This document shows positions 26,877 through 36,314 of a stretch of 64,000 nt of DNA, piece after piece (the stretch's first letter is position 1; every line of letters starts with the position of its first letter). Position numbers and translations under genes: made by a program. The notes beneath the pieces were generated by a model that was not told the origin of the DNA, ran no database searches, and saw nothing but the letters and a program-made list of their open reading frames with translations. The DNA comes from DATJCV01 sp963707665 (GTDB lineage: Bacteria > Pseudomonadota > Gammaproteobacteria > Burkholderiales > Burkholderiaceae_D), in the NCBI GenBank assembly GCA_963707665.1, contig CAVPQU010000002.1, positions 186,001 to 250,000 of the forward strand, read 5' to 3'.

Positions 26877-27377
26877 GCGCGCTGCAGCGGCTGCGGCAAT
26901 CGCTGTTGCTGTTTCTGGCAGCGCGCGAGCGGCGCGAGCGCATCATGCTGGGATGGGGAGCGGCGTTACTGGCGCTGGCTCTTGGTATACATGTTGCTGA
27001 TCGATCCGGCACTGGCCGGCCGCGCCCAATTGCGCAAGAGCTTGCCGGGCATGCACCAGCAGGTGGCGGAATTGCAGGCGCTGGCGAGCGAAGCGGCCGG
27101 GTTTTCGGGCAAGACGGCGGCGCCGGTGGTGGCGGTATCGAAAGAGAGCATCGAAACCAGCTTGGCGCGTAACGGCTTGGCGGCGCAAAGCGTGGTCGTG
27201 ACCGGTGATTTCATCAAGGTGCAATTGGCGGCGGCGTCGTTTGCCGGCATCGTCAGCTGGCTGGGCGAGGTGCAAGCCAGCGCACGCGTTGCTGTCAGCG
27301 ACGCCGCGATCACGGCGCTGAGCGAGCCGGGCAGCGTCAATGCGACGCTGACCTTGCAGCGGCGGCAAGGTGAGTAA
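26873..27377 (+). CDS. gspM: Type II secretion protein GspM (one frameshift)
   Basis: GspM is the small inner-membrane partner of GspL. From ATG 26873 the first part reads MSALQRLRQSLLLFLAARERRER into a membrane segment. A one-base insertion at about 26981 shifts the frame in the middle of the membrane helix. Removing it gives LALALVYMLLIDPALAGRAQL and a periplasmic domain ending at 27377, about 167 residues, as expected for GspM. The neighbouring order L-M-N supports the call. Confidence 0.85.
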
Positions 27378-27425
27378 GCTGACGGTGCAGCGCGGTGAGG
27401 GCGCACGGCTGCGCAGGGCGGGCGC

Positions 27426-28202
27426 ATGCGCCGCCTGATGCTATGGTGTGGCGCCGGCGTGCTGGCGGTGGCACTGACGGTGCTGGCCTTTCTGCCGGCG
27501 ACATGGCTGTCGGTATTGGTGGAGCGGCAAACCGGCGGTCGTCTCGCCTTGGGCGATGCGCAGGGTACGCTGTGGCGCGGCTCGGCCTTTATCGGTGGCG
27601 CGCCCGGCGGTGGCGATCCGCTGACGCCGCTGTTGCCGGGACGTTTTTCGTGGCGCTTGTCGCCGGCGCTGCTGCTGGGTCGGGTTGACGCCGAATTACA
27701 GAACCCGGCCGCCTTGTCGGCCGCGCTGCAGATCGACGGCAGCTGGAGCGAGTGGCGGCTCAGTCCGGCTGCCGTGATGCTGCCGGCGCAACGGCTGGCG
27801 GGGCTGGGTGCGCCGTTGAATACAATCCAGCCATCCGGCCAGATGCGTTTGTCATGGAATCGATTGCAACTGACGCGACATGGCCAGCGCGTGGACCTGC
27901 AGGGGTCGTTGTTGCTCGAAATGATGAATATTGCATCGCGCCTGTCGCCGATCAAGCCGCTCGGGGCTTATCGCCTGACAATGGATTGGCATGGACAAAG
28001 TGCCCAAATGCAACTAAAAACTGACCGCGGACCGATGCTTCTGAGCGGCAGTGGCAGCATTCAGGACGGCGGCTTCCACTTCAGCGGTAGAGCCGAAGCG
28101 GCGCCGGGAGAAGAGGAAAGGCTGGCAAATTTGTTGAATTTGCTGGGTCAGCGCCGTACCGAAGACGGCAAAAATTTTATCGCCTTAGAGTTCAGACAAT
28201 GA
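27426..28202 (+). CDS. gspN: Type II secretion protein GspN
   Basis: GspN is an optional inner-membrane T2SS component. The 258-residue protein has an N-terminal membrane anchor (LMLWCGAGVLAVALTVLAFLP). A periplasmic part rich in beta-structure follows, with WLSVLVERQTGGRLALGDAQGTLW and LSWNRLQL, typical of the family. Its end overlaps gspD by 4 bases. Not all T2SS have GspN; its presence with this gene order is characteristic of betaproteobacterial systems. Confidence 0.88.
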   Translation: MRRLMLWCGAGVLAVALTVLAFLPATWLSVLVERQTGGRLALGDAQGTLWRGSAFIGGAPGGGDPLTPLLPGRFSWRLSPALLLGRVDAELQNPAALSAALQIDGSWSEWRLSPAAVMLPAQRLAGLGAPLNTIQPSGQMRLSWNRLQLTRHGQRVDLQGSLLLEMMNIASRLSPIKPLGAYRLTMDWHGQSAQMQLKTDRGPMLLSGSGSIQDGGFHFSGRAEAAPGEEERLANLLNLLGQRRTEDGKNFIALEFRQ

Positions 28203-30428
28203 AAAAGAAAATAGCAGCGAGCGTGCCTTGGTCGCGCGACTGGAAACGGCTTGGCGTGGTGGCATTGCTGTTCGGGGCGCTGCTGGCGCCGCCGGCATTC
28301 GGCGCGGATCCGGCGCCGGCAACGGGAACCACGGCGGGCGCAGCCAATCTGAACTTTGTCGGGGCCGACGTCGATACCGTGATCAAGGCGATCGGCCAAT
28401 ACACCAACATTACCTTCGTGATCGATCCGCGCGTCAAGGGCACCATCAGCCTGGTATCGGAAAAGCCGGTCAGCAAAGCGCAGGCGTTCCAGATGCTGAC
28501 GTCGGCCTTGCGCCTGCAAGGCTATGCGGTGGTCATGAGCGAAGGCTTCGCCAAGGTGGTGCCGGAAGCCGATGCCAAGCTGCAAGTCAGTCCGACGCAA
28601 TCCGGCGCGCTGCGCGGCGACCAGATCGCGACCCGAATCTACCGCCTGAACTATGAGTCGGCGGCCAACCTGGTGGCGGTGCTGCGGCCGCTGATTTCAC
28701 CCAACAATACGATCAATGCCAATCCCAGCAACAATTCACTGGTGATCACCGACTACGCCGACAACCTGCAGCGGCTGGGCAAGATCATTGCCGCGCTGGA
28801 CGCGCCGGCGACCAGTGATTTCGACGTGGTACCGGTGCAGCATGCGATCGCCTCCGATATTGCGATGATGGTGAACCGGCTGATGGAAACCGCTGTCGGC
28901 GGTGCGCCGGGCGCCGGCCGACAGCGGACGAGTCAGCTTGCTGGCCGATTCGCGCACCAATTCCGTCATCATCCGGGCACCGTCCGTGGCGCGCGCCAAT
29001 CTGGCGAAATCGCTGGTTGCCAAGCTCGACTTGCCAACCGCGCAAGCTGGCAACGTGCACGTGATCTATCTGAAAAACGCCGATGCGAGCAAACTGGCGC
29101 TGACCTTGCGCGCGGTGGTGGCGTCGGATACGTCCGCTGCCGGCCCCGGCCAGCCCGCGGCCGGAGCGCCGCCGACCAGCGCCCCGAGCTCGGGACTGAA
29201 TACAAGCGCGGGCGGCATGCAAAGCAGCGGGCCGAGCCAGTCGCAGCCGGCCAACCTGGGGCCGCTGCCGAGCGGCGGCGCGGCCGGTTTCATCCAGGCC
29301 GATGTCGCCACCAACTCGCTGATCATCACCGCCAGCGAGCCGGTGTACCGCAACCTGCGCAGCGTGGTCGATCAGCTCGACGCCCGCCGCGCCCAGGTCT
29401 ACATCGAGTCGCTGATTGCCGAAGTGACGTCGACCAGCGCCGATGCGCTGGGCGTGCAGTGGGCCGGCCTCTCGGGCGACAGCAACAGCAACTACCGGAT
29501 CGGCACGCTTACCGGTTTTTCCACCGGCGGCGACAACCTGATCAATCAGATTATTACCAGCGTCACGCCCAACGGCGTGCCGGCGGCGCCTTCCAACGGC
29601 TTGAATCTTGGAATATTCCACCAGATCAACGGCAAGCTGGGTCTGGGCGCGATCGCGCATGCGCTGGAGAGTCTCAGCAACACCAATATCCTGTCGATGC
29701 CGAACCTGATCACGCTCGACAACGAAGAAGCCAGGATCATTGTCGGCCAGAACGTGCCGTTTCTGACCGGTTCGTATGCAACCCAGGCTTCGGGCGGCGC
29801 CGCCGGCGTCAATCCGTTCCAGACCATCGAGCGCAAGGATATCGGCTTGTCGTTGCGGGTGCGACCGCAAGTATCGGAGGGAGGCAGCGTCAAGATGGCG
29901 ATCTACCAGGAAACATCGGCGATCCAGCCGCGCAATGGCGCGGTGGATATCGTCACCAGTAAACGATCCCTGGAGACCAGCGTGCTGGTGGACGATGGTC
30001 AGATCGTCGTACTCGGCGGCCTGATCGAAGATTCGGTCAATGACGGCGTCGAAAAAGTGCCGGGCCTGGGAGATATCCCGGTGGTCGGCAACCTGTTCAA
30101 ATACAACACACGCAGCCGCGCCAAGACCAACCTGATGATCTTCTTGCGACCCACCGTGATTCGCGACAACCAGCAGAGCGTGAATGTCGCAGCCGACCGC
30201 TACGAGTTCATCCGCAACCAGCAGATCGCCCAGCAGCCGGCGCCGACTATCGTGCTGACGAACATGGCAGCGCCGGTGTTGCCGCCGCTACAAAACGGCC
30301 GCATGATCGATGGCCAGTTGTATAACGGCCCGGGCGTACAAGATGGCGCCGCCACGCCCATACCGCAAGAAACCTTGCCGCCGTTGACGCCACAGCCGCC
30401 GGCGCCGGACGAACGATTACTGAACTGA
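28199..30428 (+). CDS. gspD: Type II secretion secretin GspD (one frameshift)
   Basis: GspD forms the outer-membrane secretin channel. A signal peptide (cut near AFGAD) is followed by N-domains (NLNFVGADVDTVIKAIGQYT; LRLQGYAVVMSEGFAKVVPEA). The C-domain has NVPFLTGSYAT, SLRVRPQVSEGGSVKM, VLGGLIEDS and KTNLMIFLRPTVI. A Ser/Gly/Pro-rich linker lies near residue 320. The frame changes by one base at about 28905-28930, in the GC-rich stretch between METAVGGAPGAG and DSGRVSLLADSRTN. Corrected length is about 742 residues. It ends overlapping the gspE start. Confidence 0.93.
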
Positions 30429-31855
30429 TGATGGAAACACGACTTTTACCTTACGCTTTCGCGCGCGACTTCGCGCTACTGGCACAGCGTGGCGATGGCG
30501 CCGACAGTGAGGTCGAGGTGCTGGTGTCGAATACCACCGCGCCATCGGCGATCGCCGAAGTCGGCCGCCGTTTTGGCCGCATGCGCTTGAAACCGATGCC
30601 GCTGGCGGAACTGGAGGCGGCGATCGCGCAAGCCTACGCCGGCTCCGGCGGCGACGCCGCGCAGGTGATCGACGAATACGAATCCGATCTCGACCTGGCC
30701 AAGCTGATGCAGGACATGCCGGCGGTCGAGGATCTGCTGGAGTCGGCCGACGACGCGCCGGTGATCCGCATGATCAACGCGCTCCTGACGCAGGCGCTGC
30801 GCGAAGGCGCCTCCGACATCCACATCGAGCCGTTCGAACAGATCTCGATCGTGCGCTTCCGCATCGACGGCACGCTGCGCGACGTCGTGCGGCCGAAGAA
30901 GGGCATCCATGCCTCGCTGATTTCGCGCATCAAGATCATGGCGCAGTTGGACATCGCCGAAAAGCGCCTGCCGCAGGATGGCCGCATCACCCTGCGCGTC
31001 GGCGGCAAGCCGGTCGACGTGCGCGTCTCGACGCTGCCGACCGGGCATGGCGAACGCGCGGTGCTGCGTCTCCTGGACAAGGAAGCCGGCCGCCTCGATC
31101 TGCATCATCTCGGCATGAGCGAGGACGTGCAACGCCAGTTCGACCATCTGATCGCGCAGCCGCACGGCATCGTGCTGGTAACCGGGCCGACCGGCTCCGG
31201 CAAGACCACCACGCTGTACGCGGTGCTGTCGCGCCTGAACGCGTCCACCACCAACATCCTGACGGTGGAAGACCCGATCGAATACGAGGTGGCCGGGGTC
31301 GGCCAGACCCAGGTCAATCCGCGCATCGACATGACCTTCGCCAAAGCGCTGCGGGCGATCCTGCGGCAGGACCCGGACGTCATCATGATCGGCGAAATCC
31401 GCGACCTCGAAACCGCGCAGATCGCGGTGCAGGCTTCGCTCACCGGCCACCTGGTGCTGGCGACCTTGCACACCAACGACGCGCCGGCCGCGGTCACGCG
31501 GCTGCTCGACATGGGGATCGAACCGTTCCTGCTGTCGTCGTCGCTGCTGGGCGTGGTGGCGCAGCGGCTGGTGCGCAAATTATGTCCCCATTGCAAGCGT
31601 TATGACGGCACCCACTGGCACGCAGTCGGCTGCGAGCAGTGCGGGCAAACCGGATATCAGGGCCGCGTCGGCGTCTATGAACTGTTGCTCACAACAGACC
31701 AGATCCGTGCGCAAATCCATGAGCAGTCTTCGGAAGCGGAGATCCGCGCCGCCGCCCAGCGCGACGGCATGCGCACCATGCGCGAGGACGGCGAGCGCTG
31801 GCTGGCGGACGGCACCACGACCCAGGCGGAAGTGCTGCGGGTCACCAAGGATTAG
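30428..31855 (+). CDS. gspE: Type II secretion ATPase GspE
   Basis: GspE is the cytoplasmic hexameric ATPase that drives pseudopilus assembly. The 475-residue protein has Walker A GPTGSGKTT, the Asp box (TVEDPIEYEVAGVGQTQVN), Walker B IMIGEIRD and the His box LVLATLHTND. A zinc-binding CPHC...CEQC pair sits at about residues 388-408. It starts with two adjacent ATGs that overlap the gspD stop. Confidence 0.97.
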   Translation: MMETRLLPYAFARDFALLAQRGDGADSEVEVLVSNTTAPSAIAEVGRRFGRMRLKPMPLAELEAAIAQAYAGSGGDAAQVIDEYESDLDLAKLMQDMPAVEDLLESADDAPVIRMINALLTQALREGASDIHIEPFEQISIVRFRIDGTLRDVVRPKKGIHASLISRIKIMAQLDIAEKRLPQDGRITLRVGGKPVDVRVSTLPTGHGERAVLRLLDKEAGRLDLHHLGMSEDVQRQFDHLIAQPHGIVLVTGPTGSGKTTTLYAVLSRLNASTTNILTVEDPIEYEVAGVGQTQVNPRIDMTFAKALRAILRQDPDVIMIGEIRDLETAQIAVQASLTGHLVLATLHTNDAPAAVTRLLDMGIEPFLLSSSLLGVVAQRLVRKLCPHCKRYDGTHWHAVGCEQCGQTGYQGRVGVYELLLTTDQIRAQIHEQSSEAEIRAAAQRDGMRTMREDGERWLADGTTTQAEVLRVTKD

Positions 31856-31902
31856 TCATCGCAAGCCGTTTTTTTTCATTCTCTGCAAAGGTGTAACCCC
31901 TC

Positions 31903-33126
31903 GTGCCAGCATTTCGTTATGAAGCGGTGGACGCCGCCGGCGGCACCCGGCGCGGCGTGGTCAATGCCGACAGCGCGCGCGCGGCGCGCTCGGATTTGCG
32001 CGGCCAGGGACTGGTGCCGATCGCGGTCGACGCGATCGCCGCTCAAGTGGATGCGGCCGGCCAGATTACCCGCCGCGGCGGCTTGCGCACGCACTTGTCC
32101 ACCACCGAGCTGGCCCTGTTTACGCGCCAGCTGGCCAGCCTGCTGGAAGCCAGCCTGCCGCTGGAGCAGGCGTTTTCAGCCTTGCTGGAGCAGGCCGAGC
32201 GCCCCTATCTGCGCGACCTGATCGCATCGATCCGCTCGGATGTCATGGGTGGCGCCTCGCTGTCCGATGCGCTGGCGCAGCATCCGCGCGACTTCGCCGA
32301 CATCTATCGGGCGCTGGTGTCGTCCGGTGAGCAGATCGGCCAGCTTTCGCGCGTGCTGTCGCGCCTGGCCGACTATATCGAGCGGCGCAATGCGCTGGTG
32401 CAAAAGGTCAAGCTGGCATTTACCTATCCCGCCATCGTTACCGTGGTAGCGTTCGCCATTGTGATTTTCCTGCTCAGTTATGTGGTGCCGCAAATCGTCA
32501 CGGTGTTTGCCAATACCAAGCAGAAGCTGCCGCTGCTGACGGTGATGATGCTGGCGGTCTCGGATTTCGTGCGCAACTACGGTTGGATGGTCGCGTTGCT
32601 GCTGATCGCGGCGTTTTTCATCTGGCGTCGCTTGCTGAAAGACCCGGCGACCAAATTGCGCTGGCACACCTGGCTGCTGGACGCGCCGCTGTATGGCAAG
32701 TTCGAGCGCAGCCTGAATACCGCGCGCTTCGCCAGCACGCTGGCGATCACCACCGGCTCCGGCGTGCCGATTTTGCGCGCGCTGCAAACCAGCCGCGACA
32801 CGCTGACCAATGTCGCCATGCGCCAGCAGGTGGAAGACGCCACCGGCAGCGTGCGCGAAGGCGTCGGCCTGGCACGGGCGCTGTCGGCGCACAAGCATTT
32901 CCCGCCGATGCTGATCCACATGATCCGCGCCGGCGAAGTCACCGGCGAGCTGCCGGCGATGCTGGAGCGCGCCTCGAACGCCCAGGAACAGGATCTGGAG
33001 CGGCGCGCGCTGACCATCGCCGGCTTGCTGGAGCCGGCGCTGATCCTGGCAATGGGGGTAGTGGTGCTGCTGATCGTGTTGGCGGTGCTGATGCCGATTA
33101 TCGAGATCAACCAGCTGGTGCGCTGA
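31903..33126 (+). CDS. gspF: Type II secretion inner-membrane platform protein GspF
   Basis: This 407-residue polytopic protein starts at GTG 31903 (PAFRYEAVDAAGGTRRG, the family opening). It contains two GspF repeats with LFTRQLASLLEASLPLEQAFSAL and FASTLAITTGSGVPILRAL, and three membrane helices. It forms the platform that GspE turns against. It lies 47 bases after gspE. After its stop a 208-base gap separates it from gspC. Confidence 0.96.
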   Translation: MPAFRYEAVDAAGGTRRGVVNADSARAARSDLRGQGLVPIAVDAIAAQVDAAGQITRRGGLRTHLSTTELALFTRQLASLLEASLPLEQAFSALLEQAERPYLRDLIASIRSDVMGGASLSDALAQHPRDFADIYRALVSSGEQIGQLSRVLSRLADYIERRNALVQKVKLAFTYPAIVTVVAFAIVIFLLSYVVPQIVTVFANTKQKLPLLTVMMLAVSDFVRNYGWMVALLLIAAFFIWRRLLKDPATKLRWHTWLLDAPLYGKFERSLNTARFASTLAITTGSGVPILRALQTSRDTLTNVAMRQQVEDATGSVREGVGLARALSAHKHFPPMLIHMIRAGEVTGELPAMLERASNAQEQDLERRALTIAGLLEPALILAMGVVVLLIVLAVLMPIIEINQLVR

Positions 33127-33334
33127 GGCTTGGTGGAGCAGGCTTGTGTTGCCTGGAATCGGCGCCTATCGTATCGCTTGTTCGGCAGGGATAAGTAGCA
33201 GCGACGAACGCGCACAGCCTTGGCGCGAAACCGAATTTGTTGGGTGTATGTGGTTAATATGGCCATATTTCGCCCGATATTGACCCTATCTATCGGGAGT
33301 ATATGGTTATCACCAGCCCGCGGAGAAAGATGAA

Positions 33335-33883
33335 ATGAAACGTTTGCCGGGATTGGCCAGTTTTGTCCTGTTCATCGCATTGTGCGTGTCACTGGCATTC
33401 TGGGCGATGCAGTTGTTCAAGCCGGCGGCGCGCGCGGTCACCGCGCCGCCGGCAGCCCCAACCGAGGTCGATTTGCAGGCCGCGGCCGGCCTGTTTGGCG
33501 GTCGCAGCACGGTGGCCGCAGCCAGCAATTTCCAGTTGAAGGGCGTGGTCGCGGCTGAGGACGGCGGCGACAGCGTGGCGATTCTTTCCGCCAACGGCAA
33601 ACCGGCGCAAGCGGTGCGCCAGGGAGCCGAAATCGTGCCGGGTACGGTGGTCAAGGAAGTGCACAAGCGCTATGTGCTGGTGTCGGATGGCGGCGTGCCG
33701 AAGCGGGTCGATTTGCCGGAAAAATCGTCGTCCTCGACCCTCGCCAGCCCGATCGGATCCAATTCACCGCCGCCGTCGGTAAGGCCCAACCCATCCAGCA
33801 GTCAGTCTGTACCGGCCGTCACCGTCGGCCCATCCATGCCGGTTCAGCAAGCACCTGCCAATCCGGCCGCGCCGCATCAATAG
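33335..33883 (+). CDS. gspC: Type II secretion GspC-like protein without PDZ domain
   Basis: This 182-residue protein has an N-terminal membrane anchor (LASFVLFIALCVSLAFWAMQLF). A homology-region domain follows (FQLKGVVAAEDGGDSVAILSANGKPAQAVRQG and VVKEVHKRYVLVSDGG), which contacts the secretin in this family. The C-terminus is a Ser/Pro-rich tail with no PDZ domain. GspC is normally first in the cluster; here it is last, 208 bases after gspF, and may have its own promoter. No prepilin peptidase gene is present in the window. Confidence 0.83.
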   Translation: MKRLPGLASFVLFIALCVSLAFWAMQLFKPAARAVTAPPAAPTEVDLQAAAGLFGGRSTVAAASNFQLKGVVAAEDGGDSVAILSANGKPAQAVRQGAEIVPGTVVKEVHKRYVLVSDGGVPKRVDLPEKSSSSTLASPIGSNSPPPSVRPNPSSSQSVPAVTVGPSMPVQQAPANPAAPHQ

Positions 33884-34035
33884 TGTCCCGACCGGCGCCG
33901 GCTAGGAGTGTACTCTATTCACATACTCCAAGACGTGGCTGTGAATTTCCGGTGTCAGTGCGAGAGTTTGGCGACATACTCCAGAACTAGCTTTTTATCG
34001 AGAGGCACCAGCCAGGCCTGCGGCGAGCGCGCCGT

Positions 34036-34236
34036 TCAATCCTCGCCGGAGCCGGCCAGGATTTTTTTCAGCGCGCGCCGCTGCCCTTGGCGCAGGGCGG
34101 AGGCGCTTTTCCGATGCGCTCCGGCGCGCAGTCCGGAAGCCGCCAGCGCCACCGGGTTGCGCGGCTTTTGCTGGCGCGGTGTCAGCGCTATCCGGAACAC
34201 CAGTTTCTGTCGTGTGCGCAGGGTTTTGTTGGCCAT
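34036..34236 (-). CDS. Possible small arginine-rich protein downstream of hslU
   Basis: This 66-residue reading frame (MANKTLRTRQKLVFRIALTP...) is strongly basic, about 25 percent Arg plus Lys. It begins 52 bases after the hslU stop on the same strand. The frame is open upstream to 34263 as well. I do not recognise a family, and no clear Shine-Dalgarno site is visible. The remaining bases between gspC and here hold no gene I can support. Confidence 0.35.
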   Translation of the reverse strand: MANKTLRTRQKLVFRIALTPRQQKPRNPVALAASGLRAGAHRKSASALRQGQRRALKKILAGSGED

Positions 34237-34287
34237 GATCCGAGCTTCGATGCAGAGCTCCACGAGCGCCGGCTGCGCCAGCGCCGC

Positions 34288-35628
34288 CTACAGTACGTAG
34301 CGCGACAGGTCTTCGTCGACCGCCAGCGCGCCCAGCCTGTCGTTGACATAGGCAGCGTCGATGACCAGCGCGCTGCCGGCATGCTCGCTGGCGGTGTAGG
34401 AAATTTCTTCCAGCAATTTTTCCATCACCGTGTACAGGCGCCGGGCACCGATGTTCTCGGTCTTTTCATTGACTTCGAACGCAATTGCCGCCAGCCGCGC
34501 AATGCCCTCCGGCGCGAACTCGACGCTTACGTTTTCAGTCGCCAGCAACGCCGCATACTGCGTGGTGAGGCAGGCGTCGGTGCCGGTCAGGATGCGTTCG
34601 AAGTCGGCGATCGACAGCGATTCCAGCTCGACCCGGATCGGCAGCCGGCCTTGCAGCTCCGGAATCAGGTCGGACGGCTTGGCCAGCTGGAAGGCGCCGG
34701 AGGCGATGAACAGGATGTGATCGGTCTTGATCATGCCGTACTTGGTGTTGACAGTGGTGCCTTCGACCAGCGGCAACAGGTCGCGCTGCACGCCGGCGCG
34801 CGAGACGTCGGCGCCGCCGACTTCGGAGCGGCTCGCGATCTTGTCGATTTCATCCAGGAACACGATGCCGTTCTGTTCGACGTTGGCAATTGCCTTTTGC
34901 TTCAGTTCGTCGTTGTTGATCAGCTTGCCCGCTTCTTCCTCGATCAGCAGCTTCATCGCTTCGCTGATCTTCAGCTTGCGCGCTTTCTTGCGGCCGCCGC
35001 CGATGCCGGAAAACATCGTCTTGATCTGCTCGGTCATTTCTTCCATGCCGGGCGGCGCCATGATTTCCATCTGCGGTCCGGTTTCGGCCACTTCGATCTC
35101 GATTTCACGCTCGTCCAGCGCCCCTTCGCGCAGCCGCTTGCGCAGCGTCTGGCGGGTGCTGTTGCCATCGTCGTTGGCCGCCGCGCCCGGTGCTGCGCTA
35201 AAGCCGAAGTCGCGCGGCGGCGGCACCAGGATGTCGATCACCCGGTCTTCCGCCGCGTCTTCGGCGCGCGCCCGCACCTTGCGCATTTCGCTTTCCCGCG
35301 TTTGCTTGATGCCAATGTCGATCAGGTCGCGGATGATGGTGTCGACGTCGCGCCCGACATAGCCGACTTCGGTGAATTTGGTGGCCTCGATCTTGATGAA
35401 CGGCGCATCCGCCAGCTTGGCCAGGCGGCGCGCGATCTCGGTCTTGCCGACCCCGGTGGGGCCGATCATCAGGATGTTTTTCGGCGTGATTTCATGCCGC
35501 AGCGGTTCCGCCACCTGTTGCCGGCGCCAGCGGTTGCGTAGCGCGATCGCCACCGCGCGCTTGGCGTTGGCTTGGCCGACCACGTGCTTGTCGAGTTCGG
35601 AAACGATCTCTTGAGGAGTCATGTTCAT
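34288..35628 (-). CDS. hslU: ATP-dependent protease ATPase subunit HslU
   Basis: HslU unfolds substrates for the HslV peptidase. The protein is 446 residues from ATG 35628 (MNMTPQEIVSELDKHVVGQ); ATG 35622 is an alternative. Walker A is GPTGVGKTE, Walker B FLDEIDKIA, and sensor/arginine region RLPIRVELESL. The pore motif GYVGRD is present. The C-terminus ends SRYVL, as expected for docking onto HslV. The gene lies 50 bases downstream of hslV. Confidence 0.97.
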   Translation of the reverse strand: MNMTPQEIVSELDKHVVGQANAKRAVAIALRNRWRRQQVAEPLRHEITPKNILMIGPTGVGKTEIARRLAKLADAPFIKIEATKFTEVGYVGRDVDTIIRDLIDIGIKQTRESEMRKVRARAEDAAEDRVIDILVPPPRDFGFSAAPGAAANDDGNSTRQTLRKRLREGALDEREIEIEVAETGPQMEIMAPPGMEEMTEQIKTMFSGIGGGRKKARKLKISEAMKLLIEEEAGKLINNDELKQKAIANVEQNGIVFLDEIDKIASRSEVGGADVSRAGVQRDLLPLVEGTTVNTKYGMIKTDHILFIASGAFQLAKPSDLIPELQGRLPIRVELESLSIADFERILTGTDACLTTQYAALLATENVSVEFAPEGIARLAAIAFEVNEKTENIGARRLYTVMEKLLEEISYTASEHAGSALVIDAAYVNDRLGALAVDEDLSRYVL

Positions 35629-35678
35629 GATGAGAGAAATACCTGAATGGGTGGTTGCAATGGCGAGCCGAAGCGGGC

Positions 35679-36215
35679 TCAGTCCAGCGTTTCGATGATG
35701 TGCGAGAGATTGGTGTAGATGCACAGTTCGCCGGCGATCGTCAGCGATTTCTTGACGATGTCGGCCGGCGCCAGGTCGGTGTTTTCCTGCAGCGCCTTGG
35801 CGGCCGACTGGGCAAAGGTGCCACCGGAGCCGATCGCGCCGATGCCATCGGTCGGCTCCAGCACGTCGCCGTTGCCGGTGATCACCAGCGTGGAGTCGCG
35901 ATCGGCCGCCAGCAGCATGGCTTCCAGTCGGCGCAGCATGCGGTCGGTGCGCCAGTCCTTGGCCAGTTCGACCGAGGCCCGCATCAGGTTGCCCTGGTGT
36001 TTTTCCAGCTTGGCCTCGAACAGGTCAAGCAGCGTGAACGCGTCGGCAGTGCCGCCGGCGAATCCCACCAGAACCTTGTCGTGATATAGCTTGCGCACCT
36101 TGCGCGCCGTGCCCTTCATGACGACGTTGCCCAGCGTCACCTGGCCATCGCCGCCCAGCGCCACCTGATTGCCGCGACGCACCGACAAGATCGTAGTGCC
36201 GTGAAATTGTTCCAT
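35679..36215 (-). CDS. hslV: ATP-dependent protease peptidase subunit HslV
   Basis: HslV is the proteasome-like N-terminal threonine peptidase. The precursor MEQFHG is removed to expose TTILSVRR, and the catalytic lysine lies in VMKGTARKVRKL. The length is 178 residues, as usual. It is co-oriented with hslU. A 99-base gap separates it from the STAS gene upstream. Confidence 0.97.
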   Translation of the reverse strand: MEQFHGTTILSVRRGNQVALGGDGQVTLGNVVMKGTARKVRKLYHDKVLVGFAGGTADAFTLLDLFEAKLEKHQGNLMRASVELAKDWRTDRMLRRLEAMLLAADRDSTLVITGNGDVLEPTDGIGAIGSGGTFAQSAAKALQENTDLAPADIVKKSLTIAGELCIYTNLSHIIETLD

Positions 36216-36314
36216 GTCTGCCTCTGAAGATGAACGTATCCGGCCGAAAGCCGATAACCTGCAGAAAGGATGGGGTCGGCGGCGTTGATTGCAAGATGCC
36301 GGCCCGTGCGCCGG

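Noticed and set aside
34087..35541. A 484-codon plus-strand frame antisense to hslU
   Set aside because: hslU is complete and conserved on the other strand, and the antisense product has no recognisable domain.
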